Part shown: positions 42,066-54,089 of the stretch, in pieces
Numbering within the stretch: the first letter of the stretch is position 1
How the letters are laid out: each line of letters opens with the position of its first letter
Assembly (NCBI RefSeq): GCF_030269925.1
Contig: NC_085120.1
Span: 11,559,501 to 11,623,500, forward strand
Direction of reading: 5' to 3'
From: Bombyx mori
Lineage: Eukaryota > Arthropoda > Insecta > Lepidoptera > Bombycidae
DNA: 64,000 nt
Position numbers and translations under genes: made by a program
The notes under the pieces: model-generated
Database searches by the model: none
What the model saw: only the letters and a program-made list of their open reading frames with translations
What the model was told of the DNA's origin: nothing

Positions 42066-42600
42066 ATAAAATGTCGGATAATGTCAAGTTTCTCAGGAAG
42101 ATTATGCTAATGAAAATTAAATCCTATTCACACTACCTATGACTTCGAATCGCTGTAGTTGAACAATTTAGCGAACAAAAATTTTAGGATAATTCGAAAA
42201 GCTGAAGTACCCTAGTTTATTCTAGTAATTGTCAAATCTGGTTGTATTCCGACTATTAAATTGATTTTGTAGCAATTTTATTAGACACTATAGTGAGAGA
42301 TCATTGACATAATTACCACATTGGCAAAGAACCGCAATTATCTTCCAATTTCCAAGAATTTCTTCCGACGCTCATCTACGAAATTTACTCTGTGAACCGG
42401 TGTAAAATAAAATGTCCGTTATTAAAGTGCTTTTAAAGCGCGTTGTACGGCGTGAGGTTTTATTGTTTATCCTGTTTACAGTCCTCACTCCGTACCAGTC
42501 ACATCTTCGTAGCTGCACTTTATTGAATTGTATCTTCCTTCACTGCGGCAACAACTCGTCTCGAGGCAGTAGCTGTAATTTTAATTATTACAGTGCTTCG
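42066..42600. other. No recognised feature
   Basis: A 104-codon ORF (42412-42726) overlaps the start of the RTE relic in another frame and is not supported. Confidence 0.35.
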
Positions 42601-42609
42601 CAAGGGATC

Positions 42610-42990
42610 TTTTTAGGAAGCTCAGTGTCGCGCAGCGAGCTATGGAGAGGGCTATGCTTAGTATTTCTCTACGGGACCGAATCAGAAATGAGGAGATCCG
42701 TAGAAGAACCAAAGTTGCTGACATAGCCCGTAGGATTAGCACGCTGAAGTGGCAGTGGGCAGGTCATATAGCGCGAAGATCGGACGGCCGATGGGGCGGA
42801 AAGATCCTCAAGTGGAGACCACGTACTGGCAAGCGCAGTGTGGGACGGCCACCTACGAGATGGACCGATGACCTGGTAAAACCGCTGGGTCACGTGGGAT
42901 GCAGGCGGCAACAGACCGGCCGCACTGGAGATCACTTTGATAGGCCTATGTTCAGCAGTGGACAATGGACAGGCTGAGATGATGATGATG
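42610..42990 (+). pseudogene. RTE-clade LINE ORF, C-terminal fragment
   Basis: The frame from before 42642 reads AQRAMERAMLSISLRDRIRN, IRRRTKVADIARR, WQWAGHIARRSDGRWGGKIL, RPRTGKRSVGRPPTRWTDDL. A frame change near 42890 disrupts the last 30 codons. The DNA ends ttcagcagtggacaatgg...ctgagatgatgatgatgac, the typical RTE 3' end with a GAT-repeat tail. It is better preserved than the copy at 7605-7988. Confidence 0.8.
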
Positions 42991-43424
42991 ACGACAGTGG
43001 AACAGCAAATAAGATATCCACCTACTGTTGATTTAATGGAATAATTCTAGGGCTTAAGATTGAATTCCAATTGAACTATTTGACTCTAGGTGTACCTATT
43101 CTTTCCATTTGTTTCTCAATAGGTGTTAGTACAGCATTTGTTTTCAAGTTTTCAATTTCGACTACCATGTGTAATTTCACTCTTTGAGAATGGTAGATCT
43201 GATACAAGAGGGTATATAGGTATATTTATTATATATTAAGGTGAAATCTGAATAAATATTTCGAGGTGGCGGCAATAGCGTAGACGCCTAATTAATACGC
43301 CTCTTACGTGGATATCGAAAAGACGATTGAAAACCTTAGCGAAGAATAGGTAACAGTATCTTCTAAGAATTCAATTGGCATATTGCGATTGCCAATTAGC
43401 ATTTATTAATCGTTCATTGATTGA
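42991..43424. other. AT-rich sequence, nothing recognised
   Basis: No recognisable coding or repeat structure. Confidence 0.3.
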
Positions 43425-43930
43425 TCCCGCACGGGTGGGTATCGCGTTTTACGTACTTCTGCCTTGAAGCAGTCTTTAAGGGAAGTAAATCGTCCTTTTG
43501 TAACGAAGTGACACTCTACAAAACTTCCATAAATCCCGTCATGATAAGATGCAAGTGTATTGTTCACTCACGCGGTCCGCATGCATATAAACTGTCCCCA
43601 TGTTATCCATTAACCAACTAAGCGAACTAGCCCATAAACATAACCCATTGAATTTCTCGCCGGATCTTCTCTGTGGGTCACGATTCCGATCCGGTGGTAA
43701 GTAAGCTCTTGTTGAGCCCGTGAGCTCACCCACCAGTCCGCGAGAAGCTGGAATAGGCCCTAGACAAGTCAGAAAAAAAGCAATTGATGATCAAGGTTCA
43801 GCAAAACTATACAGATTTCAACCTTATGTCTTAACGTGGATGACAGCATTCACGTCGTGATTTCTATGGGTATCAATAAAAATTTAATGCCAGAAGAGCT
43901 GTGCGTATTTGCTCATCGTCAGCAATAAAA
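43425..43930 (+). repeat. Old Bm1 split by a LINE fragment
   Basis: The left part (cccgcacgggtgggtatcgcg ... ttctgccttgaagcag) is at 43428-43475. The right part (aaactatacagatttcaaccttatgtct ... gctcatcgtcagcaataaaaa) is at 43802-43930. The L1-like fragment at 43605-43770 lies between them. Confidence 0.5.
43605..43770 (-). repeat. L1-like LINE 3' fragment nested in Bm1
   Basis: cccataaacataacccattgaatttctcgccggatcttc and gagcccgtgagctcaccca, inverse of the family consensus order. Confidence 0.65.
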
Positions 43931-44227
43931 ACCGCTCAAAGTTGACGTGACCATGTGAGATCGTAATCAGAATTAGCGACCAAAAAAAAAATTAGCTCTT
44001 CAAAGGAGAAAAAATCACAAATGTAGCAGCCACAAACGCCCGACTGGCACCGACAGTCCGCATCAACAGACATAAAACGAAAGCGTTCTGAGCGAGCTTT
44101 GATCTTTACAAACGATTGATCAATGTGCTTTTAAATTAGGTATGGGAATGGCTTAATCTAATTCCGAATTCGTAAAAACGATACTAATGATTTTCAGGTC
44201 AGGGTTGTGCGAGTCAGAGAGAGAGAG
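43931..44227. other. No recognised feature
   Basis: Unassigned. Ends with a short (ag)n at 44218-44229. Confidence 0.3.
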
Positions 44228-44544
44228 ATTGACTTCCACGGTGAAGGAATAACATCGTGTAATAAAAATCAAACCCGCAAAATTATAATTTGCGTAATCA
44301 CTGGTGGTAGGACCTCTTGGGAGTCCGCACGGGTAGGTACCACCACCCTGCCTATTTCCGCCGTGAAGCAGTAATGCGTTTCGGTTCGAAGGGTTGGGTA
44401 GCCGTTGTAACTATACTGAGACCTTAGAACTTATATCTCAGGGTGGGTGGCGCATTTACGTTATAGATGTCTATGGGCTTCAGTAACCACTTAACACCAG
44501 GTGGGCTGTGAGCTCGTCCACCCATCTAAGCAATAAAAAAAAAA
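44228..44544 (+). repeat. Bm1 SINE lacking only the head
   Basis: Starts in the linker attgacttccacggtgaaggaataac and runs to ctaagcaataaaaaaaaaac. Confidence 0.9.
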
Positions 44545-44732
44545 CTTCTGTATCTGTTTATGTTTGACATCAATATATTTTTTCAAGATTGAAATCATGG
44601 GTTGCGCTTTCGCACTTGCTCAAAGCTTCCGATGAGGGTCAGTCGTCTCGAAGTAAGGCAGTTTGCGGCGCGCTGCTCTAAAGCGCCGATTATTTACATA
44701 CTCCGATTATTTATTATTATTATTTATAAGGA
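44545..44732. other. No recognised feature
   Basis: Short unassigned spacer with an (att)n stretch near 44710. Confidence 0.3.
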
Positions 44733-44955
44733 TTGCTCGTAGAACGGATGGCCGTTGGAACTAGAAAATTCTTGAGTGGCGACTGCGTACCGGAACACGT
44801 AGCGTGGGTAGGCCTCCCACAAGATAGACCGACGATCTATTGAGGTTCGCGGGGATCCGCTGGATACAGGTGGCGCAGGCCCGGTCTTTGTGGCGAGGTT
44901 TAGGGGAGGCCTATATCCAGCGGTGGACGTCTGTGGGCTGATAAGAAGAAGAAGA
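44733..44955 (+). pseudogene. RTE-clade LINE C-terminal relic
   Basis: One frame reads IARRTDGRWN, stop, KILEWRLRTGTRSVGRPPTR, stop, TDDLLRFAGIRWIQVAQARS, then LWRGLGEAYIQRWTSVG and stops. A (gaa)n tail follows. Two in-frame stops mark it dead. Confidence 0.78.
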
Positions 44956-45292
44956 AGATTTATAAGGAGTAGGACCTACCTTATATCTCAAATGTTAATG
45001 ATATTAAGCGAGACAAATGGTCGATGAATAGATGATAACATTGTTTTCTCTAAGTGGCTATCGGAGTCCATGGACATCACAACAATAATGCTGTCAACCG
45101 CTATTGAAACGGTTGAAGTTTTAATTGTATTGTGTAGAGTCTATCCCGTCATTCCAACAAGAACACTTGACTGCTTCGTTCAAGAAATAGACAAGACCGT
45201 TAGCACATGCTAAAAGAAGCTCAGAATTGTCGTAAGGAACGTTGTTGTACAAATTCAGCACTATATTATGTCTTGTTTTGTGGTTTTGTTGT
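44956..45292. other. No recognised feature
   Basis: A small Bm1-like scrap (ggctatcggagtccatggacatcacaac) is near 45055. The rest is unassigned. Confidence 0.3.
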
Positions 45293-45413
45293 ATTAAGCG
45301 GTAGGCAGCGGCTTGGCTCTGCCCCTGGCATTGCTGAAGTCCATGGGCGACGGTAACCACTCACCATCAGGTGGGCCGTATGCTCGTCTGCCTACAAAGG
45401 CAATAAAAACAAA
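45293..45413 (+). repeat. LINE 3' UTR fragment (Jockey/CR1-like family)
   Basis: taagcggtaggcagcggcttggctctgcccctgg to gtatgctcgtctgcctacaaaggcaataaaaac. Confidence 0.75.
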
Positions 45414-45929
45414 AACCTAACTTATGTTGCAAGCCAGATTCTGTTTCTTTTTACTTGTGTTTTTTATGTATCTTTTTAGCTTGTGATGTGAATTGTAAGC
45501 CTAATAAAATTAAATAAAATAAAAATAAAATGAAAAATAATCAGAACAGCTAAACTAAGAATTACAAAACTACATACTTAGTTAAAGTTTTAGAATTAAT
45601 TTTCATGATTACTCTGGGCATTTCTTTTCGATAGAAATTTATTGTCAAACTAAAACACTAAAAAGAAACTCAAATGACAAGTTCAAGTGAACGATATATA
45701 AAACAATCTATTTGGGTGAAACTTCACAGTGTGCCTCTAGCAATGCTTTTCTTGGACTGCTTTAGCTACGTGAAGTTCAAACAGCTTTCAGCTTTCGAGT
45801 CTGAGAGTGTTTATCTTAGTAATAGGTTTTATGATGACAGATGAAATGTTTAGATGTAGGCTACATTAAAAATAGTATTTTTACGATTTAAAAACTAAGT
45901 GTATTTCTAGAAATAAATTATTTTTATTA
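45414..45929. other. AT-rich sequence, nothing recognised
   Basis: Contains aataaaattaaataaaataaaaataaaatg near 45500. No gene. Confidence 0.35.
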
Positions 45930-46255
45930 CCCTTGCAGGCAGACGAGCATACGGCCCACCTGATGGTAAGTGGTTACCGTCGGCCATGGGCTTCAGCAAT
46001 GCCAGGGGCAGAGCCAAGCCGTTGCCTACCGTTGAGTACTCCCCGCGGGGCTAGTTTGAGGAAGGACAAGTCATTGCGCTCGGGAAACACCATGGAGGGG
46101 AGCTCATTCCAAAGCCGGATAGTACGTGGCAAAAAAGATCTCTGGAAACGCACTGTGGATGACCGCAGTGGCTCCAGGGAGTATGGATGAACTCTATTCC
46201 GGTGGCGGCGGTGCGATAGTAAAAACGAGATGATGGAATCGTCTCAAGGAATTCC
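45930..46255 (-). pseudogene. Non-LTR retrotransposon ORF C-terminus plus 3' UTR
   Basis: On the minus strand one frame reads HPYSLEPLRSSTVRFQRSFL, then PRTIRLWNELPSMVFPERND and LSFLKLAPRGVLNGRQR, the end of a Jockey/CR1-like RT ORF. The 3' UTR and an A-rich end at 45930 follow. It is less damaged than 38560-38875 and serves as a guide to that family. A longer minus ORF listed in another frame is a shadow. Confidence 0.78.
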
Positions 46256-46259
46256 TCAG

Positions 46260-46548
46260 ATTTCAATAATAAATATAATAAATAAATATATATTTACTAA
46301 CGATCACGCCACGTTAACTGGTCCCGTGCTAAGTTCGTAAAGAACTTGTATTACAGGTACCAGATAACGGAAATAAATGTAAGATTTTTATTATACGCGT
46401 ACATATTATTATATATGTAGTATACATACATAACCCTGGAAAAGACATTTTATATTTATCATACAAATATCTTCCCTTGGCTGGATTCGAAACCGCGACC
46501 CCCTTGTATAGTAACCATTTCACTTACCACTACACCAGACGGCCGTTA
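46260..46548 (-). repeat. Lepidopteran tRNA-derived SINE
   Basis: The minus-strand head reads ctggtgtagtggtaagtga (A box) and gcggtttcgaatccagcc (B box). The body includes gttatctggtacctgtaatacaag and gcacgggacc. The tail is AT-rich. Confidence 0.72.
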
Positions 46549-47071
46549 AATATGCTTTAAAAGAATATGGTTCGCTACCGTCGAGGCAGAAATCCAAATC
46601 ACCGATATAAGGTCTGAGACCGACAATCTTTTGTGTTGTCGGAAGCCAAGATCCACCTTGGATAGCAGAGAAGTTATTAAGCACAAATTATTTGAAATTT
46701 AATCATCATCCTCAACAACAAATTACGTTAGAGCTTTTCATTGCGTTTTGAATATTTAATTCAACAAAAATTGCTTAGTTACACAGAATTTTGTGAACAA
46801 TGTAGCTTAAAAATTCTCATGACGACACGTGTAGAAAAAATGTTTAATCATAACTCTAGCATGTGCAGAGCCAAGGTCATTTTTTTAAGCCAGGTCATCG
46901 CGTCAGGGTTGTCGATTACTTCAATTAAACAAGTTTAAACGATTTTTTGTTATTAACATTTTAAATTCGAATAAGCTATAAATTCCGAAATATAGGGTTG
47001 GCAATTTGAAACTATTGTCAGCGTTAGGTACATTGTTCTTTTTGTTGTTTTAAATAATATTATAGGTACTA
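46549..47071. other. AT-rich sequence, nothing recognised
   Basis: No recognisable coding or repeat structure. Confidence 0.35.
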
Positions 47072-47288
47072 TCTATACTAATATATAAATCTACAGTGAT
47101 TTTTACGGATATTCCGTTATAACTACTGAGCCATGCATCCGATTGACTTGAAACTTGGTATCCATGTAGAAAAAACATGTGCTTAATGGCTAGGCTAATA
47201 TTTATATGGATGTTGGACTCCTTAATAAAATGACAATAAAAAATAATCTTAATTTTAAATTCGCAGCGAAGCGGGTGAGTACGGCTAG
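47072..47288 (+). mobile_element. Non-autonomous Helitron
   Basis: Starts TCTATACTAATATATAAATC after an A and ends gcgaagcgggtgagtacggctag before a T. Same family as 4121-4370. Confidence 0.8.
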
Positions 47289-47357
47289 TATTATATTATA
47301 CATATAATACCACGATTTTGTTAACTAACTTAGTTTCTTGTATTTTTGTTTGTCTAT

Positions 47358-47604
47358 TCTTTTTTTTTATTTCTTGGATGAGTGGGCGAGCTCACAGCCC
47401 ACCTGGTGTTAAGTGGTTACTGGAGCCCATAGACATCTACAACGTAAATGCGCCACCCACCTTGAGATATAAGTTCTAAGGTCTCAGTATAGTTACAACG
47501 GCTGCCCCACCCTTCAAACCGAAACGCATTACTGCTTCACGGCAGAAATAGGCAGGGTGGTGGTACCTACCCGTGCGGACTCACAAGAGGTCCTACCACC
47601 AGTA
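47358..47604 (-). repeat. Bm1 SINE, head-less body
   Basis: ttttttttatttcttggatgagtgggcg to gtcctaccaccagta. Little diverged. Confidence 0.92.
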
Positions 47605-48353
47605 AATTCAATAGCAATTTGGATATCGAGCTATGTCTAACTTCTGTTTAGCCAGAGACTGTACCTAGTCCCGCCATAAGTTCTGTTACAAATGAAAATG
47701 TTTTTTTTTAATGAAGTAATGTAAATATTATTAAAACTTATACCTACATATTTATTAAAGTCTGGGCAAAAAACAAAAAAATATTCTATTCGAGCCACCT
47801 TTGGCTTTGATACAAGCCTTTAATCTTTTTGGGCCACGAATCTACGCGATTTACGCACTGTTTCCAAGGGAAATTTCATCACTTCTTGTAAATTCTTGTA
47901 AATTAATATTAAAAAAGTAAGTAAAGTAAAGTAATGAAGTATATAAACCTGAACTCTCTTATTCCTCAATGACTCTGAATCACACTGAAGACAGATTCTT
48001 TTTAAAAACTAAAGAGTTTTAAATAATAAAGGTATAGAGGTTTTTGTTTACATTTATATTATTAAAATAAAAATATTGCTAAACCACAGATAAAAAACCC
48101 CTTAAAACACACAGCCCTGTCTACCACATGTGTCATTTCATTATGTAACGGCCGACATAGCAGTTTTAATGTCGCTCCTGCGCTACGAAGCATAAATCAT
48201 AAATTGATTTATTTATCCATATATAAAGAAGAACCCTCGGAAATCTCACATCAGCGATACTTCGTGAGTTTCACAGAAATCTTGTATAGGAAATTTCCTA
48301 TATTGATATCCTTTATCATTTCAAAGAATACTTTGCGTGTTTTTTTTTTGTTT
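47605..48353. other. AT-rich sequence; possible mariner-like scrap
   Basis: cttttaatctttttgggccacgaatctacgcg near 47818 reminded me of Tc1-like sequence, but no frame supports it. Otherwise unassigned. Confidence 0.25.
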
Positions 48354-48510
48354 TTTTTATTGCCCTTGTAGGCAGACGAGCATACGGCCCACCTGATGGT
48401 GAGTGGTTACCGTCGCCCATGGACTTCAGCAATGTCAGGGGCAGAGCCAAGCCGCTGCCTACCGCTTAATACTCTCCACAAGCCTCGTTTGAAGAAGGAC
48501 ATGTGTTCGT
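48354..48510 (-). repeat. LINE 3' UTR fragment with end of ORF
   Basis: tttttattgcccttgtaggcagacgagcatacggcc to ctccacaagcctcgtttgaagaaggacatgtg, the same junction as in 38560-38875 (inverted). Confidence 0.78.
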
Positions 48511-48969
48511 ATAAGTTAAAATTGTCTTCAGTTGTTGTTATCATTTCATTGCAAATCAGTATCATTGTTTGTTAGTATCAATGTGCTTTTATTCTCGTAC
48601 TGTTAGTTGAAGGGACGCATTTTTCCACTCCAATGATCCGAGTGTCTAAAATGAGCATTATATTATTGACCTATAGGCCTTATCGTCACTCAAATACAAC
48701 CGTCCTCTTGATTCACATGTCTATTTTCTACTCTACTAACATTTTACTTATCGATCATTGTGTTTTATGAACAATATAAAACTAATATTATAATTTCTAA
48801 AATCATATTATTATATAACCGAAACTCATTCTATCTCCAGATACATGTTATTATCCTTTTAAACATTTCCTTCGTATACATACCAGTTTATTACTCGTAG
48901 ATCTGCGCCATAAGTTTTAATTTTTAGTAGTAAGCCTTTATTGCTGATACTAAACAATGATATTCGTAG
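48511..48969. other. AT-rich sequence, nothing recognised
   Basis: No recognisable coding or repeat structure. Confidence 0.35.
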
Positions 48970-49380
48970 TAGTCGTCGTGGCCTAGCAGATAAGACGTCC
49001 GGTGCATTCCTGTTGAAGCGATGAACCGGTGTTCGAATCCCGCAGGCGGGTACCAATTTTTCTAATGAAATACGTACTCAAGAAATCTTCACGATTGACT
49101 TCCACGGCGAAGGAATAACATCGTGTAATAAAAATGAAACCCGCAAAATTATAATTTGCGTAATTACTGGTGGTAGGACCTCTTGTGAGTCCGCGCGGGT
49201 GGGTACCACCACCCTGCCTATTTCTGCCGTGAAGCAGTAATGCGTTTCGGTTTGAAGGGTGGGGCAGCCGTTGTAACTATACTTGAGACCTTAGAACTTG
49301 TATCTCAAGGTGGGTGGCGCATTTACGTTGTAGATGTCTATGGGCTCCAGTAAAGGTGGGCTCCAGTAAAGCTGTGAGCA
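48970..49380 (+). repeat. Bm1 SINE, full length with altered 3' end
   Basis: Head gtcgtcgtggcctagcagataagacgtccgg with ggtgttcgaatcccgc, complete linker and body. Near the end gtgggctccagtaaa is tandemly duplicated (about 49340-49370) and the poly-A end is lost. Confidence 0.92.
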
Positions 49381-50149
49381 AATTGTTTTAACTTAAATCT
49401 TATCTAATACATCGGGTTTCCCGGTTCAGTAATCAGCGTGTCCTGTGACACATATGGAAGAAGCCTATAAGTTTTAATTAATGATTGATAAATAGCGTTT
49501 ACAACTCTTTATGCGACCAATTATTTTTCTTTTCATGTTTACTGAACATTTTTCGTCGCAATTGTGAAATCAGTCCATGATTAGTAATAGAACGAAACTA
49601 TTTTTCGTAAAAATTACGGATAAAGTGCCGCACTTAGTACTATCTGGTTGGTACTATTTAGTAATTGTGTTAGTGTACCCAAAATAGAAAAAAAATCCAA
49701 TCTTAATGATAAATAATGTCGTTACATAAAGTAACTGGTTCTGTTTTCACACCCACTCGGCACTTAGTTGATTCACTTCAGCGGCATCCTTGACCACTTA
49801 AGGAAGCGAAATGGACTGTACATATATGGGATTTATGTAAAATGTGGAAATTGTAGAGAAGCCTTTGGACAAAATTTGCGGCGCTGATCGGATGAAAACA
49901 ATGATCCTGATTTCATATTAATCATCTTCCACTAACCCCGAATTCTAATAGCTATTGCGTAAACTTTCGGCAGCGTCAGCGACTTTTTCATTTCTAGGCT
50001 GGATGACACTTACTTTTTACGGTATACCCTACCCAACCCACCAATACGGTATACCCCATACTAATCAAAATTTGGTTTAGCGAAATATCGTGTAATGTTA
50101 ACAGCGGCGATACAAAAAGTATTTTGCGTAACATTTTGCGCAGTGCGTT
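49381..50149. other. No recognised feature
   Basis: Contains two near copies of acggtatacccta/acggtatacccca at about 50020 and 50046. No gene. Confidence 0.35.
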
Positions 50150-50350
50150 CGACATCTACGCTAGGGGAGTTCGGGTAAGCTCGGCAAGGTTATGCTTGGG
50201 TTGGGACATGTAGACACTATCCTTATCCTTGGACCCGCGTTCTGCTCCCAGCGTCTACAGACCGTCAGACCTTCAGATCCCACATACCCCGCGTGCCCCC
50301 TATGCGTGGACGCCTCGAAGTAGGTTCGGCACACGGCCCCGAAAAAAATG
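50150..50350 (+). repeat. GC-rich block, probable LINE 3' end
   Basis: An isolated GC-rich stretch (ggacccgcgttctgctccc, ccccgcgtgccccctatgcgtgg) ends gccccgaaaaaaatg. Compositionally like the R1-type 3' regions at 22.6 and 41.9 kb, but not the same sequence. Confidence 0.4.
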
Positions 50351-51578
50351 TATATAAATAATAAGAAAGAGAAGATCAGTCATAGTTTTGGTGCTATTAA
50401 ATTATAGGTTTACAATATTCAAGAATCAGTGACTACAATACTTGGATTTAAGTATCTTATAACAACTAAGATCTTCTTCCCAGAATAATTTTCGTTACAT
50501 GGATGTATTATTATTATACTATCTTGAATAAAGGAAAACATTTCACAAATATACAAATGTATGAAATAGTTTTTATACACGATTAAAAATATATACCCAA
50601 ATATTGTTCAGTAAAGCGCAGAGCCATCAGAGTTCATAGACACTGGAACGAGAATTCCGCAAACAATTTTGAGAAAATATGTCTCGGTTTTGTTGTCTCA
50701 TCCTTCTAGACGGATAAAACTTGACGATCCCAAAAGGCCAAATGGTGGTACTTACCCGTATGGGTACAGAATGGGCCCAAGAACCAGTTTTTACAAGAGT
50801 TAGCTATATAAGAATTAGCTATATTTCATACATGAAGTTGAAACAACGTCTGGTTTATAGTACACCAAAATACCCAGATAAAAAGATATAAAATATACTA
50901 TAGGTTATAAAATGCGAATACTTGATTATATGAATCACTCTTACAATAACGCGACATACTTATTCCAAAATAACATTATGCTCTTATTGGCCTTTTGTGG
51001 ATGAAACCCAAATATTTTTTATTTCAAGATTTTATGAGATATTAAGGGTACCAAGTCTTTCACTAAAATGGCTATCACATTAGAGCACTATTTTTCTAGC
51101 TTTATTCCCTTCGTTTCTTTTTATCTGTAGTTTGATAAAGAATCGTAAATATAGGCAACAAAATGGATGGATGTCGAGTCGCATCCAGCCATTTATATCA
51201 ACGTTTGCTTTAAACGGCTAAAGTTAGTAAGGATTTCGGCAAAGTTGCTTTGTCCCTTGATTTGTAACTTCAGCAAAGTGGGACGAGATCGAGAATTAAT
51301 TGTCCCTCCGCCTTTTGGGATTCACTTGTCTCTGCCGATTCCTCAATTGATTATGACATTTCAAGAAATATATCTGGGTTGTGGGATGACTTTAATTGGG
51401 GAATTCGATTCAATTAGCAAGGATTATAACAGATTTTAGCAGATGTGAGCAGCATCATTGCCGGAATTTGTATACCAGCATATATTACTTCGATCGTCAA
51501 TCGGCTTTCATTATTGCAAATCCACACGACTGCCTACCGCTATGTTGCATATTCCTATTGCTAAGAAATCATGATTAT
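50351..51578. other. No supported gene
   Basis: A 90-codon plus ORF (51167-51439) shows no known motif. A decayed Bm1-like scrap may lie near 50740-50785 (atggtggtacttacccgtatgggt). The rest is unassigned AT-rich DNA. Confidence 0.35.
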
Positions 51579-51826
51579 TACTGGTGGAAGGATCTCTTGT
51601 GAGTCCGCACGGGTAGTTATCACCACCCGTCTATTTCTGCAGTAAAGCAGTAATGAGATTCGGTTTGAAGGGCGGGGCACCCGTTGTAACTATACTGAGA
51701 CCTTAGAACTCATATCTCAAGGTGGGTGGCGCATTTACGTTATTGATGTCTATGGGCTCCATCCAGTAACCACTTAACACCAGGTGGGCTGTGAGCTCGT
51801 CCACCCATCTAAGCAATAAAAAAAAT
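51579..51826 (+). repeat. Bm1 SINE, head-less body
   Basis: Begins actggtggaaggatctcttgtg and ends catctaagcaataaaaaaaatg. A small insertion (atcc) interrupts gggctccagtaacc. Confidence 0.9.
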
Positions 51827-52134
51827 GAAAAAAAATCGCAGTCATATAACTAAGATTTCGACAGTATCCAACAAAATGCGTTGGACTCCAGTAAATATTT
51901 AATACTAAGGCCGTAAGTTCACTTACCTCGCTATAGCAAAAGAGTGATATAAATCAGTAAAGAAAAAGAAAAATAATACAGTTCAATTGCAGTGAGTACA
52001 AAAGCGTGAAATTTACTTGTGCTGCCACTGCCTGCCCCTAATCTGTCGCTGTTATATAAATGAATTCTACATAACGTAAATCACTACTTTTTCCCTTATT
52101 TAATCGTTGAAAGTCTAACTACCACTATATGTAC
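51827..52134. other. No firm feature
   Basis: tgcgttggactccagtaaatatttaatactaagg near 51880 may be a very old Bm1. Otherwise unassigned. Confidence 0.3.
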
Positions 52135-52325
52135 CATCGGATCGGAATCGCGACCCTCTGAGAAGATCCGGTGAGAAACTCAGTGGGTTATGTCTGTAAG
52201 CTTGTCCGCACGACGAACTCTTTGTCCGCAGCACCGGAGGAATCTACAAGACCAGTTTCTGGCAACCCTGGCTTTGCTTTTACCCCTTGCCTGGATCGGA
52301 TATGGCACCGCATCATTAAGTAAGC
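52135..52325 (+). repeat. L1-like LINE 3' region fragment
   Basis: ccatcggatcggaatcgcgaccctctgagaag, aaactcagtgggttatgtctg and cacgacgaactctttgtccg. Related to the longer copy at 31913-32350. Confidence 0.65.
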
Positions 52326-52917
52326 TGTAGTGTCTTCTAATGCAGTGTGAGATAACAATCACTGAACTTAAAAAAGAGAGCAATGATATAAGATGTGGAT
52401 TAAATGTGATAGATAATATGGATTTTAAAACAGCAACGAGTGGTATATACAAGCATGTTATGTCTATTTTTACCGCGAAGCATGTTTGAATATTACGCCA
52501 GTGAAATTTCACTTTGAGCATTTACGTAATTGTCTATAAGTTCTGGTTGCCACTTAATCACATATGGGAACGTGAATTGACAGCGTCTCTAGCACAGAGA
52601 CATAAAAAAGCATGCTTTGAAATACCTTTTTCCATGCAATTGACAACATCTTGAATACTTACTAATGTCTAAAAACAAGAGCCTTATTACAGCCACCAAA
52701 AGCCTTTTAAATAACGTAAAAAAAAAAATTAACTCCCTAAACATTTCGTAAATAAAATTAAACACGGGTTAAATGGTGAAAAAATATTTACTTTTGCACT
52801 TGTTGCTTCACGTATTTTTTGCCGGGAAATGTCATTTGACTACACAAAAAGTAAACAAACAGAGCGCTCAAACAGATCTGGACGAATCTAGAGTCTCACT
52901 TGTAAAAATATTTAACA
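52326..52917. other. AT-rich sequence, nothing recognised
   Basis: No recognisable coding or repeat structure. Confidence 0.35.
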
Positions 52918-53126
52918 CTAGCGACCCGCCCTCGCTTCGCTTCGGAAACATTAAAACACACATGAAACAAAAAAATAAATAAAAAAAAATGAAAAAAAGT
53001 AGCCTATGTTCATCAGGGACAATGTCGGCTTCTAATGGAAAATTTTTCAAATCGGTCCAGTAGTCTCGGAGCCTATTCGAAACAAACAAACAAACAAATC
53101 TTTCCTCTTTATAATATTAGCATAGA
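52918..53126 (-). mobile_element. Non-autonomous Helitron, family B
   Basis: Minus-strand start TCTATGCTAATATTATAAAG, end gcgaagcgagggcgggtcg then CTAG; A/T flanks. Very close to 30796-31011. Confidence 0.83.
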
Positions 53127-53248
53127 TATAGATGATGTTAGGCACAAGTCAGTCGAGCATCACGTGGTGTGGATTTCGTGATGTCATCTAAATTTCGGAT
53201 GTGAATTAATTTTGAACAACGATCTTTATATCGAACGTTTATTTTTCA

Positions 53249-53678
53249 TGTTAATTTCCAAATATTATAGATACGATTTCATTATATTTTTGTTTATAAT
53301 ATTTTTACGCCAGTAAGAGTAACGCCATCTATCGCCGAATATTCGAACGAATATCGAAGGATCTAGTAGCACCTAGAACGCTCGAGAAGTACAACGCCAT
53401 CTATTGTCAGGCAGCGGAAACACAATACATAAAATGTGTGGAGTATTCTCGACGATTGTAGGTATTTCGTCTCGACTATAAAAGCGTGACAGAGATGGCA
53501 TGCAGTCAGTCAGTAATCGGAACTACTCGAAGCGAAAAAGCGAACGGATCACCTGAAGCGAAGCGGAAGAAGCAAATTGAGAGTTTCAAAGTATTTGTTG
53601 AGTGTTTTAAGTGTTGAATACAGTGTTAAGTTGTACTCTGGTAGAATTTTTATTTATCCCGAACCCCAGCGCGTAACA
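53249..53678 (+). repeat. Probable solo LTR with TATA box and initiator
   Basis: A TATA box (tataaaag at 53478-53485) lies 30 bases before an arthropod initiator TCAGTC (53506-53511). Then comes a leader-like region (gcgaagcggaagaag) ending cccagcgcgtaaca. A second partial copy is at 59550-59713. The right end is placed where the shared sequence ends in taaca. The left end (tgttaa at 53249) is a guess from TG...CA convention; no target duplication was found. No gag/pol flanks it. Confidence 0.55.
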
Positions 53679-54089
53679 ATATGAAGTTTAATAGCATTCT
53701 AAGCAAACAATAAAGGTGTCAAGTTAAGATCAGAAAGCGTTAAGCTAAGCTATGCCTCTGACGATGTTAACGTCGAGCAGTACTCATCTGTCAATAAGGT
53801 TTTTCTTTTCTTTTTTTTTTCCACAAGAGAAAATCGCCGGATCCCCGACAGTATGTGGGAGTCGAACCTCAACAATCAATCAACAACAGCAACAAACTCA
53901 AAAAAAACATTTTCATGCAAACCGCAAGAATTTACCACCATCAAAGAAATATTAGCTAGAAAACATGTAATCCCGCTGAAAATATACGCGTTCGTGTATT
54001 GTATAGAGCGCATCGATAATGACGCGTTTACATCATAGAACAACAAATGTAGATATTCCACTATTGTTTAGTTAGGTTTTCTTTTTCTT
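53679..54089. other. Mostly unassigned; R1-like scrap
   Basis: At 53811-53880, inverted, ttttttttccacaagagaaaatcgccggatccccgac and gtgggagtcgaacctcaac match the R1-like 3' family at 41871-42065. The rest is unassigned. Confidence 0.5.

Noticed and set aside
51167..51439. 90-codon ORF as a host exon
   Set aside because: No recognisable motif and no clear splice sites; cannot be told from chance.
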